This document shows positions 9,125 through 18,198 of a stretch of 64,000 nucleotides of DNA, piece after piece. Positions within the stretch are counted from its first letter, which is position 1. The number at the start of each line of letters is the position of its first letter. This DNA comes from Pseudomonas silvicola. GTDB lineage: Bacteria > Pseudomonadota > Gammaproteobacteria > Pseudomonadales > Pseudomonadaceae. The stretch covers positions 6,532,501-6,596,500 of the forward strand of contig NZ_CP093280.1 in assembly GCF_026651855.1 (NCBI RefSeq), written 5' to 3'. A program made the position numbers and the translations under genes. The notes under the pieces were generated by a model, which was not told the origin of the DNA, did no database searches, and saw only the letters and a program-made list of their open reading frames with translations.

Positions 9125-9380
9125 CCTGCCGTACCTGCGCGACAAGCTCCTGGCCATGGTGCACCGCGAAATGCGCCTGGCCGATGTCGTCGTGGCCGCC
9201 GACCGCAACCTGGCCGAGTACGGCCTGGACTCCATCGTCGCGCTGACCATCGCCGGCGACCTCGAAGAAGAGTTGGGTATTGAACTGCCGCCCACCTTGT
9301 TGTGGGACTACCCCACCATCAACGACCTGGCCGGCTACCTCGCCAGCCTGGCGCCCCGCCCTGCCGGAGATGCAGCATGA
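9075..9380 (+). CDS. acyl carrier protein of unit 1
   Basis: A 101-aa carrier protein. The phosphopantetheine site is Ser53 in EYGLDSIVAL, followed by the usual helix II/III sequence (DLEEELGIELPPTLLWDYPTI). ATG 9075 has GGGAG about 8 nt upstream and overlaps the dehydrogenase end by 50 bp. A TTG at 9105 would drop ten residues and still keep the domain. It is the probable acceptor of the acyl group activated by the 5568 FAAL and the donor to the NRPS condensation domain. Its stop overlaps the NRPS start (ATGA). No phosphopantetheinyl transferase is present in the window, so a chromosomal one elsewhere is needed. Confidence 0.92.
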   Translation: MDSTWTRNTVLNLSHADLPYLRDKLLAMVHREMRLADVVVAADRNLAEYGLDSIVALTIAGDLEEELGIELPPTLLWDYPTINDLAGYLASLAPRPAGDAA

Positions 9381-12300
9381 GCACCGCCGTACCGGTGGCC
9401 GCCTGGCCCATTGCCGAAGAGCAGAAAGGCTTGTGGTACCTGCAACAGGCCCACCCCCAACTGGGTGCCTACAACCTGCTGTTCAGCTGCACGGTGGAGA
9501 AAACCGGCGAAGCATGGCCTTCGACCGAGTTCGTCCAGCGCATGATCAACGACTACCCGCTGCTGCGCACCGCGTTCGTCAGCCAGCCAGGAGGGGCGGT
9601 GGAGCAACAGGTCGTGGCCCATCTGCGGCCCAGGGTAGTGCACCATGATGCCCGCGACCTAACCGACGACAACTTGCGCGAGCGCGCACGCCAGGACAGC
9701 CGCGCCCCCCTGGACCTGAACGAACCGGGTGCCTGGCGCATTCACCTGTACCGCCGCACGCCGGACTGTTACCTGCTGGTGGTGGTCATGCACCACATCG
9801 CTTTCGATTTCTGGTCCATGGGGCTGCTGCTCAAGGACGCCATGGCGCGATGGCAGGGCCAACCGAGCACCTTGCCCGCTGAACAGGCCAATGGGTACGA
9901 ACAACACGCGCGCCAGCCCCTTGACCCTCAACGTCATCAGCAACTGACCCGCTACTGGACAGCCAGCCTGCTCGATGCCCCTGCCTTGCATAGCCTGCCG
10001 TTGGACCACCCGCGGCCCGGTACCCAGGCGTTTCAAGGCGCATCATGGTCATTTCGGCTTGACCCGGCCACCAGCGCCGGCATTCAGGCGCTGGGGCGCT
10101 CATTGCACGCGACCCCCTACATGGTGATGCTGGCGATCTACACCGGTTTCCTCGGGTACTGGTCATCCAGCAGCGACGTGGTGGTGAGTACCCCCGTCGC
10201 CAACCGCACGGCCAGGCGTCTGCGCAATACCCTGGGGCAGTTCGTCAACACCCTGTGCCTGCGCACGTACCCCGCGCCGGACGCGACCTTCGCCACACTG
10301 GTAGGCGATATCAAAACCACGGTCACCGAGGCCATCCGCCATCAGGACCTGCCCTTTTACCGCCTGGTGGAAGCCCTGGTCCCCAAGCGCGATTCCAGCT
10401 ACCAGGCCATCGCCCAGTTGGGCTTTTCATGGGAACACCTGCCTGTGCTGGAGGACTTCGCGGCCTTCTACGGCCAGGAAGCCTCAAGCGTGGGGCCGAC
10501 CGCCGGCAATGTGCGGCTGAGCCCCTTCCCCGTGCCGCAACAGGAAGGGCAACTGGACCTGCTGCTGGAAATGGGCGGCCAGACTCAGGGCGGCTATGAC
10601 GCCACCCTGAAATACAACCCGCACCTGTTCGACCTTGCCACGGTCCGGCAAATGGCCGAGCACCTGGCGGCCATGGCAGCCCGCATGGTCGCCAACCCGG
10701 CGCTGCCCCTGGCCGAACTGGCCCAGGCCAACGCTCACCAACAGGCCCGCTGGCAAGCACTGGGCCGGGGCCAGCCGCTGATCCTGGGTAACCGGACACT
10801 GCTGCACTTCATTGGCCAGCATGCCCGCGCCCGCGCTAATAGCCCCGCCGTCGCCGACGCCCACCACACCTACGGTTACCAGCAATTGTGGCAACGCAGC
10901 CAGCAGTGGGCGCAGGCCTTGCACAGCCGCGGTGTGGTCAAGGGTGCCCGGGTAGGGTTCAAACTGGAGCGTTGCGCCGACCTGGTACCGTTGATCATTG
11001 GCATCTGGCGGCTGGGGGCCTGTTACGTGCCCCTGGACCCGCACTTTCCTGCTGAGCGCCTGGCCTACATCGCCCAGGACGCGCAATTGACCCTGGTGGT
11101 GACGGAGCCCGAACTGGACGATTTCCCCAGCGCCATACCGCGGCTGCTTACCCAGGAGGTGGGTGAAACGGGGCCCATTGCCCTGCCCGAACCCGCCCAG
11201 GCTGATGACACAGCGTACATTCTCTACACCTCCGGCTCCACCGGCCAGCCCAAGGGCGTGGAGGTGAGCCACCTGGCCTTGCTGAACTTCATGCTGGCCC
11301 TGCACGACGAGCTGGCGTTCGACAGCCAGACTCGCCTGCTGGCCGTGACCACGCCGTCCTTCGATATTTCGCTGCTGGAGCTGTTTTTGCCACTGGTGGC
11401 CGGCGGCCTGGTGCAGGTCGCCGATTTCGCCAGTACCCGTGACGGCGCAAGCCTGGCGGGGTTGATCGAGCAGCACGCGATCAACACCCTGCAGGCAACC
11501 CCTGCCACCTGGCAGATGCTGCTTGAACAGACCGCGCCTGGCGCCCTGGAAACGCTGACGGCGCTGTGTGGTGGCGACGCGTTGCCACAGGCGTTGGCAG
11601 ACCGCCTGCTGGCCCGCACCGCTGCCGTGTGGAACCTGTACGGGCCAACGGAGACCACCATCTGGTCATCGCTGGCCCGGCTGCAGTGCGGCGTACCGGT
11701 TAGCCTCGGCAAGCCGATCGCCAATACCGAGTTCATCGTGCTGGACGATCAGCAGCGCCTGGTGCCACCGGGCATGCTCGGCGAACTGTGGATTGGTGGC
11801 GCAGGCTTGGCCAAGGGTTATTTGCACCGCCCGGAGCTGACCCGGGAGCGCTTTTGCGTGCTGCCTCGGTTGGGCACGCAGCGCTGGTACAGAACCGGCG
11901 ACCAGGTTCGCTGGAACAGCCGCGGTGAACTGGAGCACCACGGCCGCCTGGACTTTCAGGTCAAGCTGCGCGGCTACCGCATCGAGCTGGAAGAAGTGCA
12001 GGCCCGCCTTTTAGCCCTGCACGGCGTGCAGCAAGCGGTGGCGGCCGTGGTCGACCATGAGCTGGGCAGCGCGCTGGTGGCCTACCTGGTGACCGAAGCG
12101 GGTGCCGAGCCGGCCATCGGCTGGCTCAAAAGCCAACTCAAGGCACAACTGCCGGCTTACATGGTGCCCACCGAATTCGTGTTTCTGGCACGGCTGCCTC
12201 TGACCCCCAACAACAAAGTCGATCGCCAGCGGCTGCCTGCCCCGGGCCCACGCGCCACCCGCGTGGGCATCACTGCCCCACGCGACGATCTGGAAGGCCA

Positions 12301-13339
12301 GTTGCTCGAGATTTTCCAGCGCACCCTGCGTGCGGAGGCGCTCTGTATCCATGATGACTTCTTCGACATGGGAGGCCATTCATTGCTGGCCGTGGACGTC
12401 ATCAGCCAGGCCAACCGCACGCTCGGTACCTCGCTGAGCGTCGCTGACCTGCTCGGCACGCCAACCGTCGCCGGGCTGGGCGACAGGGTTCGCAGCGGCA
12501 CCGCGAACGCCTCGGGCACCTTGATTACCCTGCGCCCGGGCCACGGGCGCCCCGTGTGGCTGTTCCACCCCATCGGCGGCAACGTCCTGAGTTACCGCGA
12601 ACTGGGCCGTCACCTGTCGGGTAACCGGCCGGTGATCGCCGTGCAGTCACCCGGCCTTGAAAACCCCGAAGCCGTCGAGGTGACCGTCGAAGCCATGGCG
12701 ACCCGCTACGTGGAAGACATTCGCCAGGTACAGCCCGAAGGCCCTTACCTGGTGGGGGGCTGGTGCTTCGGCGGTGCCATCGCCTATGAAGTGGCCAGCC
12801 AGTTGCAGGCCATGGGCCAGGGGCTGGAAGGCGTATTCCTGATCGACACCCGTGCACCGATTGCCCAGAACGTACCCAGCGACGCCGACGATTCGACCCT
12901 GTTGTCCTGGTTCGCCCGCGACCTGGCCACGCCTCACGGCGTGCAGTGGGACCTGGACCCGAGCCTGTTGCGCAGCCGCGCCAGCGAGGACGCGTTTGCC
13001 TACGTTCTCACTCAGGCCAAGCAGCGCGGCCTGTTGGGCGAGCACGCCGATGACGAGCAATTGGCGCGCTACTTCGAAACCTACCTGGCCAATGGCATCG
13101 CCTTGCAACTGTATGCACCGCCCGCCACCACCCTGCCCCTGTTGCTGGTGCTGGCGCGGGACGAGCCCGCCGATTACGGCCCCCTGCTGGGCTGGCAACA
13201 CCTGGCCCTGGGCCCATTGACCGCGGTACCGGTAGCCGGTGACCACAACACGGTCATGTACCGGCCGCAGGTCGCCGCGGTGGCCGAACTGATCAACCAC
13301 CACTTTATCCGTACTGTCGAGCTGGAGCCGCAACCATGA
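9377..13339 (+). CDS. monomodular NRPS C-A(Gly)-T-TE with cysteine thioesterase
   Basis: A 1320-aa protein. The condensation domain (about 10-440) has HHIAFDF at 139-145 (the HHxxxD core is kept, but the usual final Gly is Phe). The adenylation domain (about 500-960) has YTSGSTGQPKG (617), YGPTETT, RTGDQ and NNKVDR. Reading the ten specificity positions against GrsA gives D663 I664 L667 Q706 L730 G732 L754 I762 W763 K947, i.e. DILQLGLIWK, the standard glycine code. The carrier domain has GGHSLL with Ser1002. In the thioesterase (about 1050-1320) the nucleophile elbow is GWCFGG, so Cys1130 replaces Ser; His1290 in GDHNT is the likely catalytic His. A starter condensation domain fed by the ACP would make N-acylglycine. 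No MbtH gene is seen. Confidence 0.95.
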   Translation: MSTAVPVAAWPIAEEQKGLWYLQQAHPQLGAYNLLFSCTVEKTGEAWPSTEFVQRMINDYPLLRTAFVSQPGGAVEQQVVAHLRPRVVHHDARDLTDDNLRERARQDSRAPLDLNEPGAWRIHLYRRTPDCYLLVVVMHHIAFDFWSMGLLLKDAMARWQGQPSTLPAEQANGYEQHARQPLDPQRHQQLTRYWTASLLDAPALHSLPLDHPRPGTQAFQGASWSFRLDPATSAGIQALGRSLHATPYMVMLAIYTGFLGYWSSSSDVVVSTPVANRTARRLRNTLGQFVNTLCLRTYPAPDATFATLVGDIKTTVTEAIRHQDLPFYRLVEALVPKRDSSYQAIAQLGFSWEHLPVLEDFAAFYGQEASSVGPTAGNVRLSPFPVPQQEGQLDLLLEMGGQTQGGYDATLKYNPHLFDLATVRQMAEHLAAMAARMVANPALPLAELAQANAHQQARWQALGRGQPLILGNRTLLHFIGQHARARANSPAVADAHHTYGYQQLWQRSQQWAQALHSRGVVKGARVGFKLERCADLVPLIIGIWRLGACYVPLDPHFPAERLAYIAQDAQLTLVVTEPELDDFPSAIPRLLTQEVGETGPIALPEPAQADDTAYILYTSGSTGQPKGVEVSHLALLNFMLALHDELAFDSQTRLLAVTTPSFDISLLELFLPLVAGGLVQVADFASTRDGASLAGLIEQHAINTLQATPATWQMLLEQTAPGALETLTALCGGDALPQALADRLLARTAAVWNLYGPTETTIWSSLARLQCGVPVSLGKPIANTEFIVLDDQQRLVPPGMLGELWIGGAGLAKGYLHRPELTRERFCVLPRLGTQRWYRTGDQVRWNSRGELEHHGRLDFQVKLRGYRIELEEVQARLLALHGVQQAVAAVVDHELGSALVAYLVTEAGAEPAIGWLKSQLKAQLPAYMVPTEFVFLARLPLTPNNKVDRQRLPAPGPRATRVGITAPRDDLEGQLLEIFQRTLRAEALCIHDDFFDMGGHSLLAVDVISQANRTLGTSLSVADLLGTPTVAGLGDRVRSGTANASGTLITLRPGHGRPVWLFHPIGGNVLSYRELGRHLSGNRPVIAVQSPGLENPEAVEVTVEAMATRYVEDIRQVQPEGPYLVGGWCFGGAIAYEVASQLQAMGQGLEGVFLIDTRAPIAQNVPSDADDSTLLSWFARDLATPHGVQWDLDPSLLRSRASEDAFAYVLTQAKQRGLLGEHADDEQLARYFETYLANGIALQLYAPPATTLPLLLVLARDEPADYGPLLGWQHLALGPLTAVPVAGDHNTVMYRPQVAAVAELINHHFIRTVELEPQP

Positions 13340-13800
13340 TTCGTGCCCAATACAGCCGCCTGTTCAACCTGTCGCGCTCAACGCTGTTCGACTACCTGCG
13401 CAACCCCCTCAACGATCGGCACTGGCAGGGCTCCTGCGCGCAGGTTGAATTGCTCGATGGCAGCATCGAGCCCGGCAGCCGCTACGCGATCGTCTTCAGT
13501 TTCCTGGGGCGGCGGATGAACTTCGAATGCCAGATCACGGCGCTTGAGCCGCCCGCGCGCTATGCCTTCAAGGTACTGCAGGGGCCCTTCCTGTACGAAG
13601 GCGAGTACGGCCTCGAAGCCGTGCCCGAGGGTACCCGCCTGAGCTGGCAGTTCGACGTGGAGCCAGGCCGGTTCTTCGGCATCTTGCCAGTCTCGCTGCT
13701 GAAAAAAGTATTGATCTCGCAAGTCGAGAAGGACCTCTCCCGCCTGGCGACGTTGCTGCAGGACGACGCAGCCCTTTCAAAGGAATGGATTCATGAATAA
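13336..13800 (+). CDS. SRPBCC (START/Bet v1-like) family protein
   Basis: A 154-aa protein with the pattern of an SRPBCC hydrophobic-cavity fold: an N-terminal helix after RAQYSRLFNLSRSTLFDYL, alternating beta strands (ECQITALEPPARYAFKVLQG; LEAVPEGTRLSWQFDVEP) and a long C-terminal helix (ISQVEKDLSRLATLLQ). Members bind lipids or act as polyketide cyclases/aromatases. With no aromatic polyketide machinery here, lipid binding, or helping release or cyclise the acylglycine product, is more likely. Both ends overlap neighbours (ATGA with the NRPS, 8 bp with the transporter), implying coupled translation. There is no signal peptide, so it is cytoplasmic. Confidence 0.75.
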   Translation: MIRAQYSRLFNLSRSTLFDYLRNPLNDRHWQGSCAQVELLDGSIEPGSRYAIVFSFLGRRMNFECQITALEPPARYAFKVLQGPFLYEGEYGLEAVPEGTRLSWQFDVEPGRFFGILPVSLLKKVLISQVEKDLSRLATLLQDDAALSKEWIHE

Positions 13801-16800
13801 GTACGCCCACTTCATCCTTCGCTACCGAGTGTGGGTCATCGCCCTGACGGTGGCGATCACGGCGGTGCTGGGAACGTTCGGCGCAGGCCTGAAGGTGGTC
13901 ATCGACCCGGCGGCGCTGGCCCCCCAGGGCCACCCGCTGATCCAGGCCACCAACCATGTGGAGCAGGTGTTCGGCTCCAAGTACCTGATGATCATCGGCA
14001 TCACCCCCAAACAGGGTGACCTCTACCAGCCCGCGGTGCTCAAGGCCGTGGCCGATATCACCCGGGAACTGCAAACCACCCCCGGCGTGGTGCGCTCCAC
14101 GCTGCTGAGCCTGGCCAGCCATCAGGCCAAAGGTATCAAGGGCACCGCTGAAGGCTTCGAGGCGCGCGCGCTGCTGCCCGACACCCTGACACCGCAGGAT
14201 TATGCCGCCCTCAAGCAGGCCTTGGCAGACAACCCGGTGTACCAGAACACCGTGGTTTCTCCCGACGGAAAAACCGCGGCGATTCTGGTGGAACTCAAGG
14301 AGCGCGCGGATGGCTTTACCCAGATGGTGGCCCCGATCCATCAGGTGGTGGATGCCCACCTTTCCGATCAGTACACCGTCAGCTACGGCGGCAACCCGGT
14401 GTACCTGGAGAAGACCGAGCAGTTTGCCAACCGCATCAACGTCCTCTTCCCCATTGCGATCCTGGTTATCGGCCTGCTGCACTTCGAAGCCTTTCGCACC
14501 CGCCAGGGGCTGATTCTGCCGCTGGTCACCGCCCTGATGTCGGTGATGTGGGGTACCGGTTTCATGGGCGTGCTGGGCCAGTCCATGGATATTTTCAACT
14601 CGCCCACGCCCATCCTGATCCTGGCGGTGGCCGCCGGGCACGCGGTGCAGTTGCTCAAACGCTACTACGAGGACTACGCGCGCCTTCGTCAGGCTGGCAC
14701 GCTCAGCGCCGAGCAGGCGAACCGCGATGCGGTGGTCAGCTCCCTGGTAGCAGTCGGCCCGGTCATGCTGATCGCTGGCAGCATCGCCGCCATCGGCTTC
14801 TTCTCCCTGCTGGTGTTCGACATCGCCACCATCCGCGCCTTCGGCATTTTCACCGGCATCGGCATTCTCAGCGCCATGCTGCTGGAGATGACCTTCATTC
14901 CGGCCATCCGCTCGCTGCTCAAACCGCCCAATGAGAAGGCGCTGCACATCGAGCGCAAGGTACGCATCTGGGACCGCATTCCCGCCGCGGCCGCCGAGTG
15001 GGTCATCCGCCCGGGGCGCCGCACGCTGATGTTCGTCGTATATGGCCTGGTCACGGCGGGCCTGGTACTGGCCATGCAGAGTGTGGTCATCGATAACGCC
15101 AGCAAAAACTTCTTCGCCGCCAACCTGGACATCCAGAAGGACGATGCCTTCCTCAACCAGCAATTGGGTGGCACCAACAGCCTGTACGTGATGATCGAAG
15201 GCCAGCAGGCCGATGCCATGAAGCAACCTGCTGTGCTGGCAGCCATCGCCAACCTGCAGCGCTTCGCCGAAACCCAGCCGGAGGTTGGCAAGACCTTGTC
15301 GATCGTCGACTTCCTGAGTCGCATGAACCAGGCCATGAACGCCGATGACCGTGCCTTCGACCGCCTGCCCACCGACGGCAACCTTATCTCCCAGTACCTG
15401 CTGCTCTACTCCATGTCGGGCGAGCCAGGTGACTTCGACGCCTACGTCGACTATGGCTACCAGCGTGCGAAAGTGACGATACTGCTCAAGACCGGCAACA
15501 ACGCTGTGGTCAAGGCCCTGCTGACCAAACTTCAGGCCGAAGCCGACCGTACCTTCGCACCCGGCGTGAAGGTGTCTTTCGGGGGCGACGTCGCACAGAC
15601 CGTGGCGCTGACCGAAACCCTGGTCAACGGCAAGCTGCGCAACATCGCGCAGGTCGGCCTGGCGATCTTCCTGATCTCGGCGCTGGTGTTCCGCTCGCCG
15701 TTCGCCGGTCTCATCGTGCTGACCCCTCTGGCGTTGTCGGTGGTGGCAGTGTTCGGTGTCATGGGCCTGCTGCACATTCCCCTGAACATTCCCAACTCGC
15801 TGATTTCCGCCATGGCGGTGGGCATTGGCGCGGACTACGCGATCTACATTCTGTACCGGCTGCGCGAGCAGGTACGCGGGGGCGATGAACCGGCCGTGGC
15901 CGTGCGCGCCACCTTGGCCAGCGCTGGCAAGGCCTGCCTGTTCGTGGCCACCGCAGTGGCCGGTGGTTATGGGGTACTGGCGTTGTCGCTGGGTTACAAC
16001 GTGCACCTGTGGCTATCGATGTTCATCGTCATCGCGATGCTGGTCAGCGTCTGCGCCTCGCTGACCCTGGTGCCGGCCCTGGCGCTGGCCTTCAGGCCAG
16101 CGTTCATTTTCAGCGACAAGCGCCGCTATACCACGCAGCTCAACGCCGTGGTGGTCCTGCTTGGCTGCCTCGGCGCACTGGCCCAGGTGCCCACCGCCAA
16201 GGCGGACGACCTCACACCTGAACAGGTGATGCAGCACAGCTATGAAGTGACCAAGGTACTGGACTCGTCCACCGACGCCACGTTCACGCTGATCAACGCC
16301 ACGGGCGAACAACGTGTGCGCAAGACCGAAGGCCTGACCAAGCTGCAAGCCGGCAGCCAGGACAACATGCGCTACGTCAAATTTGTTTCCCCACCGGACA
16401 TCAAGGGCACCGCGACCCTGCTGGTCGAGCACGCCGGCAGTGACGACGACATGTGGATTTTCCTCCCGGCACTGAACAAGGTGCGCCGCCTGTCTGCCTC
16501 CAACAAGCGTGACAGTTTTGTCGGCACCGACTTCAGCTACGGCGACATCATCGGCCACAACCCCGCCCAGTGGAACCAGCGCCTGGTGCGCATGGAAACG
16601 CTCGCGGACGGCTCCCGGGCTTATGTCATCGAGTCGACCCCAAAAACCGAACAGGTGGGCAAAGACACCGGGTATTCGAAAATGCGCAGTTGGGTAAGGG
16701 CTGACAATTTCGTCGCCACTCGGGTGGAGTTCGACGACCTCAGCGGCCAACCGCTCAAGCGCCTGGAGGCCGATGATCTGCAACCGGTGGGCAAACAGGG

Positions 16801-16933
16801 CAAATGGCAACCCATGCGTTCCGAGGCCCGGAACCTGCAGAACGGCCATAGCACCGTGATCGCGTTCGAGCACTTCAAGGCCGACGAGGGCGTGTCCGAC
16901 CAGCACTTCAAGCCGCAGGCACTGGATCGATGA
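13793..16933 (+). CDS. MMPL/RND lipid exporter fused to a LolA-like periplasmic domain
   Basis: A 1046-aa two-part protein. Residues 1 to about 775 are an MMPL/HpnN-type RND permease: TM1 near residues 12-35, two periplasmic loops, and duplicated TM blocks with motifs such as DYAIYILYRLREQ. After FIFSDKRRY a hydrophobic stretch (about 782-803) ends in AKADD, looking like an embedded signal peptide. It is followed by a LolA-like/outer-membrane-lipoprotein-sorting domain (about 805-1046, e.g. DDMWIFLPALNKVRRL). In other clusters the two parts are usually separate genes. The fusion would place the lipid-chaperone domain in the periplasm beside the permease, perhaps still cleaved at AKA. The next gene is an outer-membrane barrel, and starts and stops overlap. 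Confidence 0.9.
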   Translation: MNKYAHFILRYRVWVIALTVAITAVLGTFGAGLKVVIDPAALAPQGHPLIQATNHVEQVFGSKYLMIIGITPKQGDLYQPAVLKAVADITRELQTTPGVVRSTLLSLASHQAKGIKGTAEGFEARALLPDTLTPQDYAALKQALADNPVYQNTVVSPDGKTAAILVELKERADGFTQMVAPIHQVVDAHLSDQYTVSYGGNPVYLEKTEQFANRINVLFPIAILVIGLLHFEAFRTRQGLILPLVTALMSVMWGTGFMGVLGQSMDIFNSPTPILILAVAAGHAVQLLKRYYEDYARLRQAGTLSAEQANRDAVVSSLVAVGPVMLIAGSIAAIGFFSLLVFDIATIRAFGIFTGIGILSAMLLEMTFIPAIRSLLKPPNEKALHIERKVRIWDRIPAAAAEWVIRPGRRTLMFVVYGLVTAGLVLAMQSVVIDNASKNFFAANLDIQKDDAFLNQQLGGTNSLYVMIEGQQADAMKQPAVLAAIANLQRFAETQPEVGKTLSIVDFLSRMNQAMNADDRAFDRLPTDGNLISQYLLLYSMSGEPGDFDAYVDYGYQRAKVTILLKTGNNAVVKALLTKLQAEADRTFAPGVKVSFGGDVAQTVALTETLVNGKLRNIAQVGLAIFLISALVFRSPFAGLIVLTPLALSVVAVFGVMGLLHIPLNIPNSLISAMAVGIGADYAIYILYRLREQVRGGDEPAVAVRATLASAGKACLFVATAVAGGYGVLALSLGYNVHLWLSMFIVIAMLVSVCASLTLVPALALAFRPAFIFSDKRRYTTQLNAVVVLLGCLGALAQVPTAKADDLTPEQVMQHSYEVTKVLDSSTDATFTLINATGEQRVRKTEGLTKLQAGSQDNMRYVKFVSPPDIKGTATLLVEHAGSDDDMWIFLPALNKVRRLSASNKRDSFVGTDFSYGDIIGHNPAQWNQRLVRMETLADGSRAYVIESTPKTEQVGKDTGYSKMRSWVRADNFVATRVEFDDLSGQPLKRLEADDLQPVGKQGKWQPMRSEARNLQNGHSTVIAFEHFKADEGVSDQHFKPQALDR

Positions 16934-18150
16934 GACACCTGGCATTTTTGCTCATGTGGGTGGCCCCGGTGGCCGCCCTGGCCAATGTAGACGTGGACAA
17001 TGCCGTGTCGCTGCGCGCCGGCGCCTGGAGCAGCGACCGCTCGCTGACCAGCGAGACCGGCTTGGGCAATGCCTCGGCCTGGGCGCACACGCGGCTTGAT
17101 ACCGACTCGCTCGGCCAGGGGGTATTCGATGGCTGGGTGCAGGCACAGAGCAGCACCCGCCCGCGGCACGGGCTGGTGCGCGAAGCCTATTGGCGTACTG
17201 ACCTGGGCCCGGTGACCGTCAAGGCGGGCCGACAGATCATCGTGTGGGGCCGCGCCGACGGCCTCAACCCCACGGACAATCTCAGCCCCCGGGATTTCAC
17301 CCTGCTGACTGCCGAGGATGGCGACCAGCGGTACGGCAACACGGCGCTCAATGTCAGCTACCAGTGGGATACCAGCACGCTCACCGCACTATGGTTTCCC
17401 CAGGCCGCGGTGGACACTATCCCGCTTATACCGCTGGACCATGTGCACTATGACGTGCGCAAGCCGGGGCAATCGCAATGGGCGTTGAAGTGGGACATGA
17501 GCGGTGACAACCTCGACGGCTCTCTGTCGTACTTCGACGGCGTCGACCCCATGCCGGATCTGGTGCCTGGCCTGCTCACGGCCACCGGCGCCATCGTGCA
17601 GGTCAAGGCCCAGCGCACCCGCTTCTGGGGCGCCGACATGAGCATGACCCGGGACGGCACCGTCTGGCGCGCCGAAACGGCGCTTTCGGACACCGACAGC
17701 AGCGGCTCGGATGACTTCCGTCACAAGAAGCCCCAGCTGTGGTTCGTCGGCGGCGGGGAATGGCGGCTGTTCGACACGGCCACCCTGGGGTTGCAGCTGA
17801 CCTACACCCATGTTTTCGACTACACCGACCCGCGCGACCTGGCCCCAGGCTTCGAGCGCGAGGTCGCCATCCGCCAGGCGGCCACCAGCGCGCAGACCTC
17901 ACGCGACCAGGCCGGCTTCACCTGGCGGCTGGCCGATACCTGGCTCAATGACCTGCTGCGGGTAGAGTTCAGTGGCGTCGCCGCCCAGACCTCGGGCAGC
18001 GGCATCGCGCGGCTCAAGACCGACTACGCCGTCACCGACCACCTCAAGCTGATTACCGGCCTGGATTACTACTACGGGCCCGAGAATACGTTTTTCGGCC
18101 AACTGAGTGACAACCGCACGGTGTACGTCCAACTGCAATACGGCCTGTAG
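16930..18150 (+). CDS. outer-membrane beta-barrel protein of the export unit
   Basis: A 406-aa protein with a short signal peptide (MRHLAFLLMWVAPVAALA) and then alternating amphipathic strands rich in aromatic and Asp/Gly turns. It ends VYVQLQYGL, consistent with a barrel C-terminal strand. It resembles the DUF1302-like barrels that commonly sit next to MMPL and LolA-like genes. It overlaps the transporter stop by ATGA and is the last gene of unit 1. A role in receiving or passing the lipid product at the outer membrane is inferred from context alone. Confidence 0.8.
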   Translation: MRHLAFLLMWVAPVAALANVDVDNAVSLRAGAWSSDRSLTSETGLGNASAWAHTRLDTDSLGQGVFDGWVQAQSSTRPRHGLVREAYWRTDLGPVTVKAGRQIIVWGRADGLNPTDNLSPRDFTLLTAEDGDQRYGNTALNVSYQWDTSTLTALWFPQAAVDTIPLIPLDHVHYDVRKPGQSQWALKWDMSGDNLDGSLSYFDGVDPMPDLVPGLLTATGAIVQVKAQRTRFWGADMSMTRDGTVWRAETALSDTDSSGSDDFRHKKPQLWFVGGGEWRLFDTATLGLQLTYTHVFDYTDPRDLAPGFEREVAIRQAATSAQTSRDQAGFTWRLADTWLNDLLRVEFSGVAAQTSGSGIARLKTDYAVTDHLKLITGLDYYYGPENTFFGQLSDNRTVYVQLQYGL

Positions 18151-18198
18151 CAGCGGCCGCTTCCCAGACGCCGCGTAGCGCCAGGCTGACGCGGGCCT

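Noticed and set aside
13568-16006. 812-codon open frame opposite the MMPL-LolA gene
   Set aside because: Composition is His/Gln/Gly/Arg-rich with no fold pattern; it mirrors the real gene's codon bias.
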